Below are positions 24,601 through 35,517 of a DNA stretch of 64,000 bases, piece after piece. The position numbers were made by a program, and so were the translations under genes. Each line of letters opens with the position of its first letter. Within the stretch, counting starts at the first letter, position 1. The DNA lies in NCBI GenBank assembly GCA_029379385.1, contig CM055607.1:34531235-34595234 (forward strand), written 5' to 3'. This DNA is from Quillaja saponaria. Lineage: Eukaryota > Streptophyta > Magnoliopsida > Fabales > Quillajaceae. The notes beneath the pieces are model-generated. The model did no database searches. It was not told where the DNA came from and saw nothing but the letters and a program-made list of their open reading frames with translations.

Positions 24601-26782
24601 CTGAAAAGTTTCCTTTCTTTTTATACTATGTAGAGAAGTGTCTGGTTGGCTTCCATAGTTATTCATTCTTTTAACATTAGAGAAACTAAGGGAGCGGCAG
24701 TGACCAAAACTGTCGATCCACAATTTACAAGTTCCTCAGGGCTCTTTCCTGGGTCACTCCTCTCCTTTTGATAAAAGCGTTGATCCCTGGGGTTAATCTG
24801 TGACTAGCAGAATTGTGTTGTTCAGGGGACTGCTAAATGTCGTTCTTCTAAAGAGTTCTTTTGCTTTGGAATAATAAAATGCCGATAATTTGTAAAGCAA
24901 TGAGCAGACACTTTTAGGCTTTTTAGTTTGTTTATTTGAATATGGATAATGATTTTCCAGATGTTTCAAGCCTGTTGTAGCATCTGGAGGTGGGGTAATT
25001 AATGTCAGTAAGTGTGTCTAATATGTTGCGGAGGAGTATATTTATTTTTGTTTTACTCAGACAGTTATATGCCTTTTATCTATTTATATCTATATGCAGT
25101 TTATTATACTATTGTTGTTGTTATTTTGAATTTGTTGTGGTTGGGAATGCTAAAGACCGACTCCAATTTCATTTGTTCGATGCAGCCAACCTTTAATGAA
25201 GCTTTACTTGAGATGTTTCGAGTTGACTATTTGGGAACAGCTCCTTATCTAAGCTGCATTCCTTCAGTCCTACATCACCGCCTTTCCTCAAGTGATCGAT
25301 TCTTGGTACTCTCCTCTGATGGGCTTTATCAATACTTCAGCAATGACGAGGTAGTTGCCCATGTCACATGGTTCATTGAAAACATACCGGAAGGTGATCC
25401 TGCACAATACCTTATTGCAGAGCTTCTCTTCCGTGCTGCCAAAAAGAATGGTGCGTTGATTATACTTCAACTCATTTTTACCTTTGTGTTCATTGATGAA
25501 AATCTTAGGTGGACACCATTTGTTATTCCTGAGAAAAGAAAATGGAGAAGATAAAAGGTATTGGGGATGTGTGGGGATGGGAGTTAGCTTAGCTCCTTTG
25601 TTTGAAATAAAACAGAAAGTCTTATCACTTCAATTAATTTCCTTGCATGTTCCCCAACTGTCTGATTTGGCCTCTATTATGGGTTCTGGATCTGAGCTTT
25701 GAACTCAGGTACCAGAGTTGATTCTAATAAGGCAGTATGGTTGAATTGTTAGACCCAACCAGAGAGCGGTAGAGAGTTGAGTTGGAGGGTGTTAAGCTTC
25801 TCATGACAACAGTTATAGGGGTAGAAATTTGTAGGAATAACTTGACTTTGCCACCCACTCCACCTGATTATATGTCAAAACCCACCAATGTTCTATCCCT
25901 GTAGTTCAGCTACACCAGCTACACCAGCTACACTTATGTATCACCATCCTAGACTGTGACTTGGGGATGGATAAATGGAATTAGCATTGAAGTGTATTTT
26001 ACATGGGTCAGATTTACTAGTTTGTGAAATGTATTGCTTTGATTGCTCTGGAGTGTGGGGAAATAGTAAGGCCGTAGCAAAAGCCTCAAGATGAGATATT
26101 CTATGTATGATGGCCAAGTAATTTCAAGCATTTGACCATATTGGTTCACGTGATTTTGTCTGTGCTGTAAGCTAAGTTTATGACTTAAGACATTGTAAAC
26201 CCTGCCCCAAAACCTGGGTCGCCCAATTTCTGCCACCATGTCTTGTCCGGCTATAGAATGTCTGGAAATGTACTTTGTTGTAGGACATGTTGTGCTGCCA
26301 TTACATTGCTAGCTGTGCAATGATGTGGTATGCTGTTACTAGCTAGATAGCAACTGTAATTAGATCTTGATTCCAATTATTAAATCATTCACTGTTTAGA
26401 AGAAAAAAAACGTGATAACCTGATCATCTTGATCATTATGTGACAATTTGTTAATTAGAGTGCTCAAATTGTTAATTAGAGCACATATGTTCCTGGCGAA
26501 CCTGCACGAACAGCACCTTTTATATCTTCATATGAATGATTAGGTGGGCTGATGTTTACACAATTTTATCATGAATGCTGGTATACTGTGTGTGTGTGTG
26601 TTTTTTTTTAATATTTAAATATCATCTTACTTTTATACGTCTGATGATTATTTTTTTCTTTTGCAGGAATGGATTTTCATGAATTGCTTGATATTCCTCA
26701 TGGAGATCGACGTAAATACCATGATGATGTTTCTGTCATGGTGATTTCACTGGAAGGAAGGATTTGGAGATCATCTGGATGA
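21687..26782 (+). CDS. POL: POLTERGEIST-like protein phosphatase 2C
   Basis: PP2C-family Ser/Thr phosphatase of the POL/PLL clade, which acts at the plasma membrane downstream of CLV/CLE receptor signalling in meristems. Exons 21687-23921, 24459-24572, 25186-25450 and 26667-26782 join to 909 aa (Arabidopsis POL is about 856). The N-terminus [11 protein letters not shown] fits N-myristoylation at Gly2 with a Cys available for palmitoylation. Residues ~150-195 repeat an (F/V)MSGP(L/I/V) unit. The catalytic domain is split by a long acidic/Ser-rich insert (about 355-560). Its motifs are [22 protein letters not shown] (metal Asp near 313), [25 protein letters not shown] as two pieces near 638, [22 protein letters not shown] and HDDVSVMV. 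The protein ends soon after the domain at WRSSG; Arabidopsis POL, as I recall it, runs on slightly further. Confidence 0.93.
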
Positions 26783-27835
26783 ATTTTTCTTTCTTTTATT
26801 TATTTCTATTTGTAGATTTACACCTTTTTGGCTAGGTCTATCCAATTGCATCTTGCCTCAACAATGTTACAATTTTTTGGCCGAAGAGTAAATGATTTAG
26901 AAATCAAAATTAAAGTCTGGGAAATTTATTTTTAAGTCTTTGGTCGATTCTTAATGTGTGGACAAGGCAGAGTTTCTCCAATTTCCAGACATTTTGCCAG
27001 CAAAAGATTATAAACAAGGTGGTAGTAGTGAAGTCGCATCCAAAGGCCCCATTAGTTCCAGAAAGTTGTTTTAGATTTGGTATATGCCAAAGTTCCCCAT
27101 CAATGTATTTTATTTTCTTTTTCTTTTACTTACTCAAAAAGCAATTTAATTTTTATCTCGTATGTTGTGAACTAAATGAAAAAGAAATTTTGTTGTTGGG
27201 CCAAGCTCAAATCTGTTTAGCTTGAGGTTCATCTAACAATTTATGTATACTTTTGAATAAAATGAATGTTTGACATTATCATCAGGTTACATCACTCACC
27301 AAACCATGATCCTATTGACCTGTCTTTTGTTTGCAGTTTTTATAATCAAAGCTGCTGAACTGTGATATTCTTCAATCAACAATTGACACGAAGGTTGAAC
27401 TGATAATAAACAATGAATGTTCATTGAAAGGGTGTCGGTATGTTTACGGGAGTCACTCTCAGTGAGAGGCAGGTCTCATGTATGTAGAGCTTATTCACTT
27501 TTCGTAGAGAAAATTTCTGTTGTCCAGTGAGGATGGGTTCAACCTTAATAAAATTTCAGATTGATAGAAAAATTGTAGAAGAATGCTGAAAAAAGGTCCC
27601 TTTTTTTTTTTTTTTTTTTTTTCTGGGATTTCTTTGAACTTACGTTGAAGGACTTTTGGTAAGCTTTAGCATCACATCAGGCTTTGTCTTACTCTGTCTT
27701 TAAGTCTATAATTTAACCACTCTTTCTTTGTTTACAAATAAAGCAGCTTCATCACCCCCTCTCTTCTCATTCAAACCACATTATATCAAACAGCTCCTCA
27801 GCCATTCTTGCTCATTCTTCTTTTCATTACCAACC
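26783..27835. other. Intergenic DNA between PP2C and germin-like gene
   Basis: The left part is the PP2C 3' UTR. A T22 run lies at about 27601-27622. From about 27720 the sequence is the 5' UTR of the germin-like gene (GCAGCTTCATCACC). No additional gene is supported. Confidence 0.55.
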
Positions 27836-28911
27836 ATGATGGCCAAAACATTTGCTTTCTTGGCCATCTTCAGCATTGCTATCTCAATTGCCCTTGCATC
27901 TGACCCTGACACACTTCAAGACCTTTGTGTTGCTCTTCCCTCTTCAGGTACGTACACTGCATTTAATTGATATTATGTGATACATAAATTTCTAGACGTG
28001 ATAATAGATTGGATCATGATCAACATTCGACTCATTTCGACAATTATAGGATTCAAACTAAAAAAATCTAACCCAATTTAAAATTGACTTATCTTTTATT
28101 CTTTTTTATTACCATTTTATATGAATTTTAAATTTTTGTGTTATAAAGATAAAATCATACTCGGTTGTAATTTAACAAATTATGATTCAATCTGAACTCA
28201 ATACAATTCGCGAATCACTTAGAATATAAAATACTCAATCCAATGGCTATCCTATAAATTCTTTGAAGAAATTTGACAACGTAGAAATCTTAGAAATTTT
28301 TTAGCTATGCATTAAATGAATGTCAACCATAATTTTTGTGAGGCAAAATGTGTAATATTGTAGGGGTGAAGGTGAATGGCTTTGCTTGCAAGAATGAGGC
28401 AAATATAACAGAAGCTGATTTCTTCTTTGCCGGGATAGCTAAACCTGGAGTTATCAACAACACAGTGAAGTCTGTTGTAACAGCAGCCAACGTAGAGAAA
28501 ATTCCAGGGCTTAACACACTCGGTGTCTCATTTTCGCGGATAGATTACGCAGCCGGAGGACTTAACCCACCTCACACGCACCCTCGCGCAACCGAGATTG
28601 TGTTTGTGTTGGAAGGAGAATTGGATGTAGGGTTTATAACCACTGCAAACAAGTTTATCTCTAAGAAAATAAAGAAAGGTGAAGTATTTGTGTTTCCCAA
28701 AGGTTTGGTTCATTTTCAAAAAAACAATGGGGATAAGCCTGCGGCTGTAATTTCTGCTTTCAATAGCCAATTGCCTGGTACATTGTCTATTGCTGCAGCT
28801 TTGTTCACATCTACACCAACTGTGCCTGATGATGTTCTTACTCAGACATTTCAGATTGGTACTAAGGAGATTGACAAAATCAAAGCCAAGCTTGCTCCCA
28901 AGAAAAAATAA
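27836..28911 (+). CDS. Germin-like protein (secreted cupin)
   Basis: Exons 27836-27947 and 28364-28911 give 219 aa, the standard size for a germin-like protein. Residues 1-23 are a signal peptide (MMAKTFAFLAIFSIAISIA, cut before DPD), so it goes to the apoplast. The two conserved Cys that form the germin disulfide are in LCVALPSS and VNGFACKN. Cupin box 1 is GGLNPPHTHPRATEI, carrying two His and the Glu of the Mn site; box 2 is GEVFVFPKGLVHFQKN with the fourth ligand His. Family members form hexameric barrels with superoxide dismutase or, rarely, oxalate oxidase activity; activity here cannot be told from sequence. The single intron follows codon 37, the usual position. It sits next to the HCA59 homologue, as does GL22 in Arabidopsis (At1g02335, from memory). 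Confidence 0.95.
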
Positions 28912-29727
28912 ACCTTTTTTTTAAAATATATATTGCATACCATTGTGATTGTAATGAATTATCAATTGAGTGCAAAATATATGTAATTACCGAAGTCATA
29001 ATTAAGTGTATATGTTACATGGAGAAATATTGAGAATAATATTTTGTTGGAAAAGGAAGAGAAGCCTCTTCTACTAGTTTGATTATTTGATAACTAATTT
29101 TTCTGAAAACCTTGGCTTAGAAATTAATTTTTGATAGGAAATATGGTTTTACTTGTAGAATAAAGATTAAGACATTTTATGAGATTAGTGGAAAAATTTT
29201 TAGATATAAAATAGGTAGTGATGTGGGGGCAATGTCTCTCAGGATTATGTTAAGTTTTAGCCTAATATTTCAAAGAATTTCATAATCAATTTTATTTTGT
29301 AAAATTTAAAATTTCTCAATCTAGTTTGATTCTTTCATTATATATTACGAATTAATAAAATAATCATACTTGACATAAAGATAATAACATACATAAATTA
29401 TTTTTATATTTTATAAATTATTTTTAGTCATTTTATTATTAAATTATATAAAATTACTTTATTTCTCTATATAATATGAGAATTAGAGAGTATAACTTAG
29501 TTAAAAATTTCTGAATCTTAAAAATTAAAAATGACTGAAAATATTATTAAATGGTTAAATTAAAAATTTAGAAAATCCTGAAAACTAAAATAATAATTGG
29601 CTTTATTTTAACTAAAAAGAATGTTACTACAAAACGGTGAGCTTTGTTCTATAGCCGCCAATACGAAACTGTACGTTTATCAGACCCATAGGATCCATTT
29701 CCCAGTTTAACTTCAGAATTTACAACA
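28912..29727. other. AT-rich intergenic DNA
   Basis: Germin-like 3' UTR followed by AT-rich sequence without a protein-like frame. The HCA59 leader begins near 29650 where GC content rises (CTATAGCCGCC, ACAGCAGCAG). No repeat boundaries were seen. Confidence 0.55.
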
Positions 29728-32700
29728 ATGGAGGAAAATAGTTCGAAGCAACAGCAGCAGCAGCAGAAGAAGAAGAACTACAGAAAGAGAAGCGCTCCCA
29801 TTGAAGAAGGAGAAGTAGTCGATGACGAACAAGAAAGAAGGTTTCCTTTTTAATCTTTGTATTGAAGAAAACAAAAACAAAAAAGCTTTCAATTTCTCCA
29901 AATTTTAAGATTATATTATTTTAGGGTTTCTATTATTGATAAACATTTAATGAATAATGATAATGGTGAAATAGAATGGCATTGGAGGAGATTAGATTCC
30001 TTCAGAAACAGAGGGAGAGGAAATTTGGAATTCCCGCAAACCCTACTTCGCAGTCTCAGATTGGAATTGGGGTTGGTTTAACCCCTAAACCCATCGAAAA
30101 GAATGAAGGCGATGGTGGCGATAAGGACGAGCTTGTTCTTCAGGATACATTTGCTCAAGAAACTGCTGTAATGGATGAAGATCCCAATATGTATGTATAT
30201 TTCTTTCTGTCCAGCGCCATATCTAATTTCTATGCACACCCACTTTCCCAAGAGTACAAAATGTCAGCTTAATTTTTGCTCTAATTTGATTTTTCTTTTG
30301 GGTGAATTTTTTTGTCCTGATTCTCAATTGGCAACTTTTTCTAATGGAGTAAGTGAAGTTAATGCTTGTTCAATATAAATTTGTAGTCTGATGCATTCAG
30401 CTTGAGTTGTTTATACAGTATTCACCTTGGCCTGGGACTTATTTTTAACAGTTATGTAGAGTAACTTACAGATGACAGTGCTCGTCAACCATCCAATCTA
30501 ATGACGTATGGCTTGATCATTTTCATATCTTTAGGAGCATCAAGACATCAGTTTCTATGATTTTCTTTGATTATTGCTTTTAGTTACTTTTATCCCCTTT
30601 TATGAAATTTGGTTTTCTGTTTCAACTTCTTATAATTTACAGTAAGTCTTGGGAGCGTTCTATGGTACCTGTGTTTATTAGGATGTATGTTTTATACGCT
30701 TGAAACTCAACTCAACTCAATTAAGCCTTAAAATTACAAACTAGTTGGGGTCGGCTATATGAATTCTTTTCCTTCATTCGCATTGATCCAAGACAATATT
30801 TTCATTAATTCCTAGCACAGCCATATCTTTCTCGATAACTGCTTCTTATGTAAGTTTCGGTCTTCCCTTTTCCGTCTAACACCTGACACCTGAACCAAGT
30901 CACCTTGCTTAACTATTGCTTCCATTGGCCGACTGTGTCCAAACCAACGTAGACGATTCTCCTTCATTTTCTCCTCAATAGGTGCTACTTCTACAATTCT
31001 TACGAATCTCCTCATTCCTTATTCTATACTTTCTTGTATGTCCTGTCATCCATATCAACATTCTCATTTCGGCTACTCCTATCTTATGCGAATGTTGCTT
31101 CTTAACTGCCCAACATGCGGTACTATACAGCATAGCTGGTCTAACTGCAGACTTATAAAATTTTCCTTTCTATTCGGGATTTTAAGATCACATAAAACTC
31201 CCGAATCACTCCGCCACTTCACCCACCCTGCCTTGATCCTATGGTTTATATTATGCTCAATTGTATCATCTTTTTGTATAAATGACCCTAAATACTTAAA
31301 CACATCATTTGTAGGGATTGTCTGACAGTCTAAAATTATATCATTCGGGCCTCCTCTAGTTTCACTGAAATTACACTCCATATATTCAGTTTTTGTCCGA
31401 CTCAATCAAGGTCTTTAGATTCTAACGCGTTCCTCCACATTTCTAGTTTAGAATTTAAACCTTCCCTAGTTTCGTCTACCAATACGATATCATCGGCAAA
31501 CAACATGCACCATAGAGCCCTATCTTGAATATTATAGGTAAGTTTATCCATGACTAAAGCAAATAGGTAAGGACTTAAGGATAAACCTTGGTGAAGCACC
31601 TATCGTGATCGGGAACTCTTCAGTCATACCATCTACGGTCCGCACCCTAGTCATTACTCTCTCATACATATCTTTAATAACTTTCTACATATTTAGTTGA
31701 GACTTTTTTCTTATCGAGTACCCACCACAAGACTTGTCTTGACACTTTATCATACGCTTTTTCTAAATCAATAAAAACCAACTATCTCATAGGCATCTCC
31801 AAACTTCTATTAGGAATATCATCTGGGCCTAATGCCTTACCATTCTTTATCTTATGCATAGCTTCTTTAACCTCCTGTGTTCTAATCCGACGAACAAATC
31901 GGCAGTTCGTATCGTCAAAAGTGTCATCAAGGTCTCCAAAATCACCCATTGATTCTCCATTAAAGAAAGTATTTAAATAAGTTCGTCATCTCTCATTAAT
32001 TTCGTCTTCCTTAACTAAAACCCTATCAGCCTCATCCTTAATGCACTTAATACGAATTAGGTCTTTAGTCCGTCTTTCCCTTTGCTTGGCAATCCTATAA
32101 ATATCCTTCTCTCCATCTTTTGTCTCTAACTTTTGGTAAAGTCCTTCGCTTGAAACTGTTGGAGATAATTTATTATGGCAGTTGAAACTTTGTATTTTGG
32201 TATCCAACTTTGTTGAATAGGGTGCAGTATGTAGAGAAAGAACTAGCAAAGAAAAGGGGAAAGAAACTCGACACAACTGATCAAGTGGAGAATGAGTTGA
32301 AACGTGCTGAAGATGAACTATATAAAATCCCTGAGCATCTTAAAGTGAGTGTTTGCCTTTCTATTACCATGTCTTTGTTTTGGTTACTCTTCATTTACTT
32401 TTTATTGGCTCTACCAATCAAATAAAATGTTTCATATCTCCTGTTTCTACTTAGGTGCATACTTGAGAATTAGAGCGGTAAATATACAGATATTATTAGG
32501 GTATCTGAAATTGTACTTTCTTGCTGAATCTTTGATAAAACTACATGCTAAAACCACTTTGTCATAAATAAGGTTCCTTCCCTTGTTGGGTTGGATAAGC
32601 TCATCTGTATTCTTATACCTTTACATGGTGTGAATTTGATTCAGTTTTTCTACTCTTTCCTGTCAGGTAAAAAGGCGAAACTCAGAAGAAAGTTCTACTC

Positions 32701-33742
32701 AGTGGACGACTGGTATTGCGGAGATTCAGCTGCCTATTGAGTATGCCTCTTCCTATCCATGGAATGTATATATAATTTGAATAGTATGTTAAAGCATTTA
32801 AGGATGACCATTTGTTTGTAAATTTTCACCAAGGTTGTATATGTACATAATCTTAGGGCTTGAGACAGAATTCCCGTTCATTGCTTAATTAGGGATGTGA
32901 TATTATTCTAGTTCCTTTTTTTTTTTCGCTTTTCACTTGTTCATATTATGCTGCTAGCACTGGTGGGCTGTGTCTGTTTGGTGTTTCTACATGAATCTAC
33001 GTATCCACTAAAAAGGAAAAGGAACAGAGAGACTGAGAGATAGATAGAATAGATATAGGTATATAGTCCCTCATGAAATTCTTTTCTGGAATAGCACTGG
33101 TGGGCTGTGTCTGTTTGGTGATTCTACATAAATCTACTTATCCACTAAAAAGGAAAAGGAACAGAGAGACAGATAGAATAGATATATGTATATAGTCCCT
33201 CATGAAATTCTTTTATGTGGTTCCAGATACAAGCTGAAGAATATAGAGGAAACCGAGGCTGCCAAAAAGCTTCTACAGGAAAAGAGGCTTACGGGTCGAA
33301 CAAAATCAGAGTTTAGCATCCCTTCAAGTTATAGTGCTGATTATTTCCAGCGTGGCAGGGATTATGCTGAAAAACTTAGAAGAGGTTGCTTTTTTTTTGG
33401 TTATTTATTTAAGTATAAAAATAAATGTTAGTTTTGCTATATTAACCTTTGATTCAACTCCTGAATGAAATTTTTTGCTTCGTTAGATAATTAGGACTGT
33501 CATGTTTTTTGGCTTTTTTATGCAATGATCTGAATAATTTACCAGTTTCTGATAATAAATGAATAAATGCAGAACATCCGGAGCTTTATAAAGATAGAAG
33601 TTCACAAGAAGAAAGCACTGCATCCAAACAAAATGATAACAACACTGATTCAGCAGGACCAGGACAGAGGCAAGCTGCAACAGATCAATTCATGCTAGAG
33701 CGTTTTCGCAAAAGAGAACGGCATCGTGTAATGCGGAGATAA
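29728..33742 (+). CDS. HCA59/TLS1-family nuclear protein (C9orf78 homologue), splicing-associated
   Basis: Exons 29728-29840, 29975-30190, 32221-32344, 32667-32740, 33227-33384 and 33573-33742 join to 284 aa. The protein starts [16 protein letters not shown], with a Gln run and basic stretch. It then has the conserved [60 protein letters not shown] and basic C-terminus [18 protein letters not shown]. This matches the 'hepatocellular carcinoma-associated antigen 59' family (Arabidopsis At1g02330, from memory), related to yeast Tls1 and human C9orf78, which associate with the spliceosome helicase Brr2 and affect splice-site choice. Charged and probably mostly disordered or helical, nuclear. Intron 2 (30191-32220) was enlarged by a LINE insertion and intron 4 (32741-33226) by a tandem duplication. 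Confidence 0.93.
30697..30707. repeat. LINE target-site duplication, left copy
   Basis: CGCTTGAAACT, identical to 32147-32157 on the other side of the LINE. Eleven bases of identity directly abutting the element's 3' repeat tail on one side and its truncated 5' end on the other. Confidence 0.85.
30708..32146 (-). mobile_element. 5'-truncated non-LTR retrotransposon (LINE, probably RTE-like)
   Basis: A 1,439-bp insertion in HCA59 intron 2, antisense to the host gene. Reverse-strand fragments read as a reverse transcriptase: …[43 protein letters not shown], the catalytic box [31 protein letters not shown] and, at the end, ENRLRWFGH. Several stops and frameshifts separate them, so it is dead. 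The 3' end carries repeats of TTGAG instead of poly(A), as in RTE elements. Both sides carry the same 11 bp, CGCTTGAAACT (30697-30707 and 32147-32157), an exact target-site duplication that fixes the borders. The endonuclease half is missing, typical of 5' truncation during target-primed reverse transcription. Confidence 0.88.
32147..32157. repeat. LINE target-site duplication, right copy
   Basis: CGCTTGAAACT, the partner of 30697-30707. Its perfect match indicates a fairly recent insertion or chance preservation. Confidence 0.85.
32954..33212. repeat. Tandem duplication in HCA59 intron 4
   Basis: Two adjacent copies of a unit of roughly 120-137 bp beginning TAGCACTGGTGGGCTGTG, at about 32954 and 33092. 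The copies share TATCCACTAAAAAGG, AGATAGAATAGATAT and CCCTCATGAAATTC, with a few substitutions and a short indel in the AGATAG part. The second copy ends just upstream of the exon 33227 acceptor, so the duplication includes the intron's 3' region. Confidence 0.85.
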
Positions 33743-34226
33743 AATGCATTTGATATTTGCAGGTGTTACGCAAATGAAGTTATATGAAAATTTTCAATTC
33801 TAAACAGAGAATCATAGCTATTGCAGAATTGTATCCAATCGGCTGAGCCATCTTTCTTCTTCGCGTTTAATTTGGCAAATCCATTTGGAGTAGTCGTATT
33901 TATGACAATCTTTTTCATTCCATAATGGTTATTAGTAATAATTACATATGTGGGAAATAACCTTATATGATTTATATCAAAGTTTTAAGCTCTATGACTC
34001 CTTAGAGGTAGGGGTCGACTGGGGAAGAAAAGCTACAGCATGAGAAAAATGTTAACCAAGTTGGTGGGCTTCGTTTCAGAGAGCTACATCGCTGAGCCAC
34101 AGCCACTTAGAAGACATTCACCCTTTTTAAGATACAGGATACAGGACTCAGACAAAACAAAACGAAGAGGAGAAAAAACTGAAATATTGGAAAAATACAT
34201 TTGAATAATATTTGTATCCTTCCATT
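33743..34226. other. Convergent 3' region of HCA59 and expansin genes
   Basis: Two genes converge here. Only 3' UTR-like sequence is visible, with no further reading frame. Confidence 0.55.
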
Positions 34227-35517
34227 TTAGAATTGAACATTGCTAGTGAAGGTTTGGCCAAACCGCCAATTGGAGGGCACGACATTGTAAGCTGTACGAG
34301 TTCTTCCATTACTGAGTTGGACTATAAAGGACAAGCTCTGACCGTTGAGAAAACTGAGGCTCTGCCAGTTAACACCCCAACTCCTTGACATGAGTTCCCA
34401 TGTGTTGGTTTTGGACCCTTTTATCCAAACCTTAGAAATCTCTCCAACTCCACCTACGTTGGTTATAAGCACCAGTTCAAAATAGTTTTTCCCATTTATG
34501 GTAAATCTAATGCCTCCAGTTTTTCTGCATCCAACTCTGCATACAAAATACAATCAAAATGCAATTCATTAGTAAACTATCATGAATTTAACAAAGGATG
34601 AAATTCTGAAGTGTTAAATTTCGTTACTGACTTTTATTCACAAAGATAAACTTTTATTTGAAGTTACATGAATTATTTGATGAAAATATAAATAAAGAGT
34701 AATATGAAAAATGAGAGGTCATGTGCACTGAACAAAATCATGCACAAACTCCATCTCGAATAAGTGTGTGTGTGATTCTCTTATTTATAAGATAACTGTT
34801 AAAGTGCGGAACAATTTGCTTCGAGAAAATGTGTTAGTTTTATCATTGACTTTCTAAAAGAGATATTTTGATTGGAACAATTCATAATAAGGAAAGTGCC
34901 GACCTCAATGGAAGGAGGGAGTAATAACTTTTGACTCCTAGAAGGAGAAAAAAAAATGACATACTTTCTGTAGAGGATTGGAACAATTCCAGCTCTGTAC
35001 TGGGCTATTGTCTGAAATGCAGGTTGAGACATGTCAAAGTGTGGTCGAGGAGGGTTGCACCAACCACCATTGTCATTAGGGAGAGCAAAGTTTGGTGGAC
35101 AGAAGTTTGTAGCAGTAATTGTGATGGAAGTACCCCTGAGGCACCATTGAGGTACTTTGGTTGAATCACAAACTATCTGATAGCACCCACCACATGACTT
35201 GCCATCATTAAACAAAGCAGTACTCAGTGCTGCTGTTCTTATACCATAACCATCGCTATAGAGATTTCCATAGCCACATGCTCCCCCTAAAAAGTAAAAT
35301 GAACTACTTAATTAGTATCAATTTTGTTAAACATAATTTGTGGTATAAATGGAAAATGGAATAAAGGAAATTGACATTTACCCATTGTTCCTGAGGCATC
35401 ACTTCCACCATAGAAAGTTGCATGGGCTTGTTGCCAAACTGCTGATGCTACTTCAAATTTTGTTGTGAATATCCCCAAAAGGAATATCAAACCCATAAAT
35501 ATATTGAACTTTTCCAT
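34227..35517 (-). CDS. Alpha-expansin
   Basis: Secreted wall-loosening protein. Minus-strand exons 35517-35382, 35286-34965 and 34536-34227 give 255 aa. The signal peptide covers about residues 1-26 ([17 protein letters not shown]). The GH45-like domain 1 has [19 protein letters not shown], the Cys set, the alpha-expansin insertion GGWCNPP and the HFD motif in [11 protein letters not shown]. Domain 2, the binding domain, has [34 protein letters not shown] with its conserved Trp residues, and ends [14 protein letters not shown]. An ATG 39 nt further upstream (35556) is in frame, but would place a charged stretch before the signal peptide, so 35517 is preferred. In Arabidopsis EXPA17 (At4g01630) lies near the START and ABC1 genes, from memory, which suggests an EXPA17/18-type orthologue. 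Confidence 0.94.

Noticed and set aside
28528..28770. 80-codon minus-strand ORF
   Set aside because: Antisense shadow of the germin-like gene's second exon.
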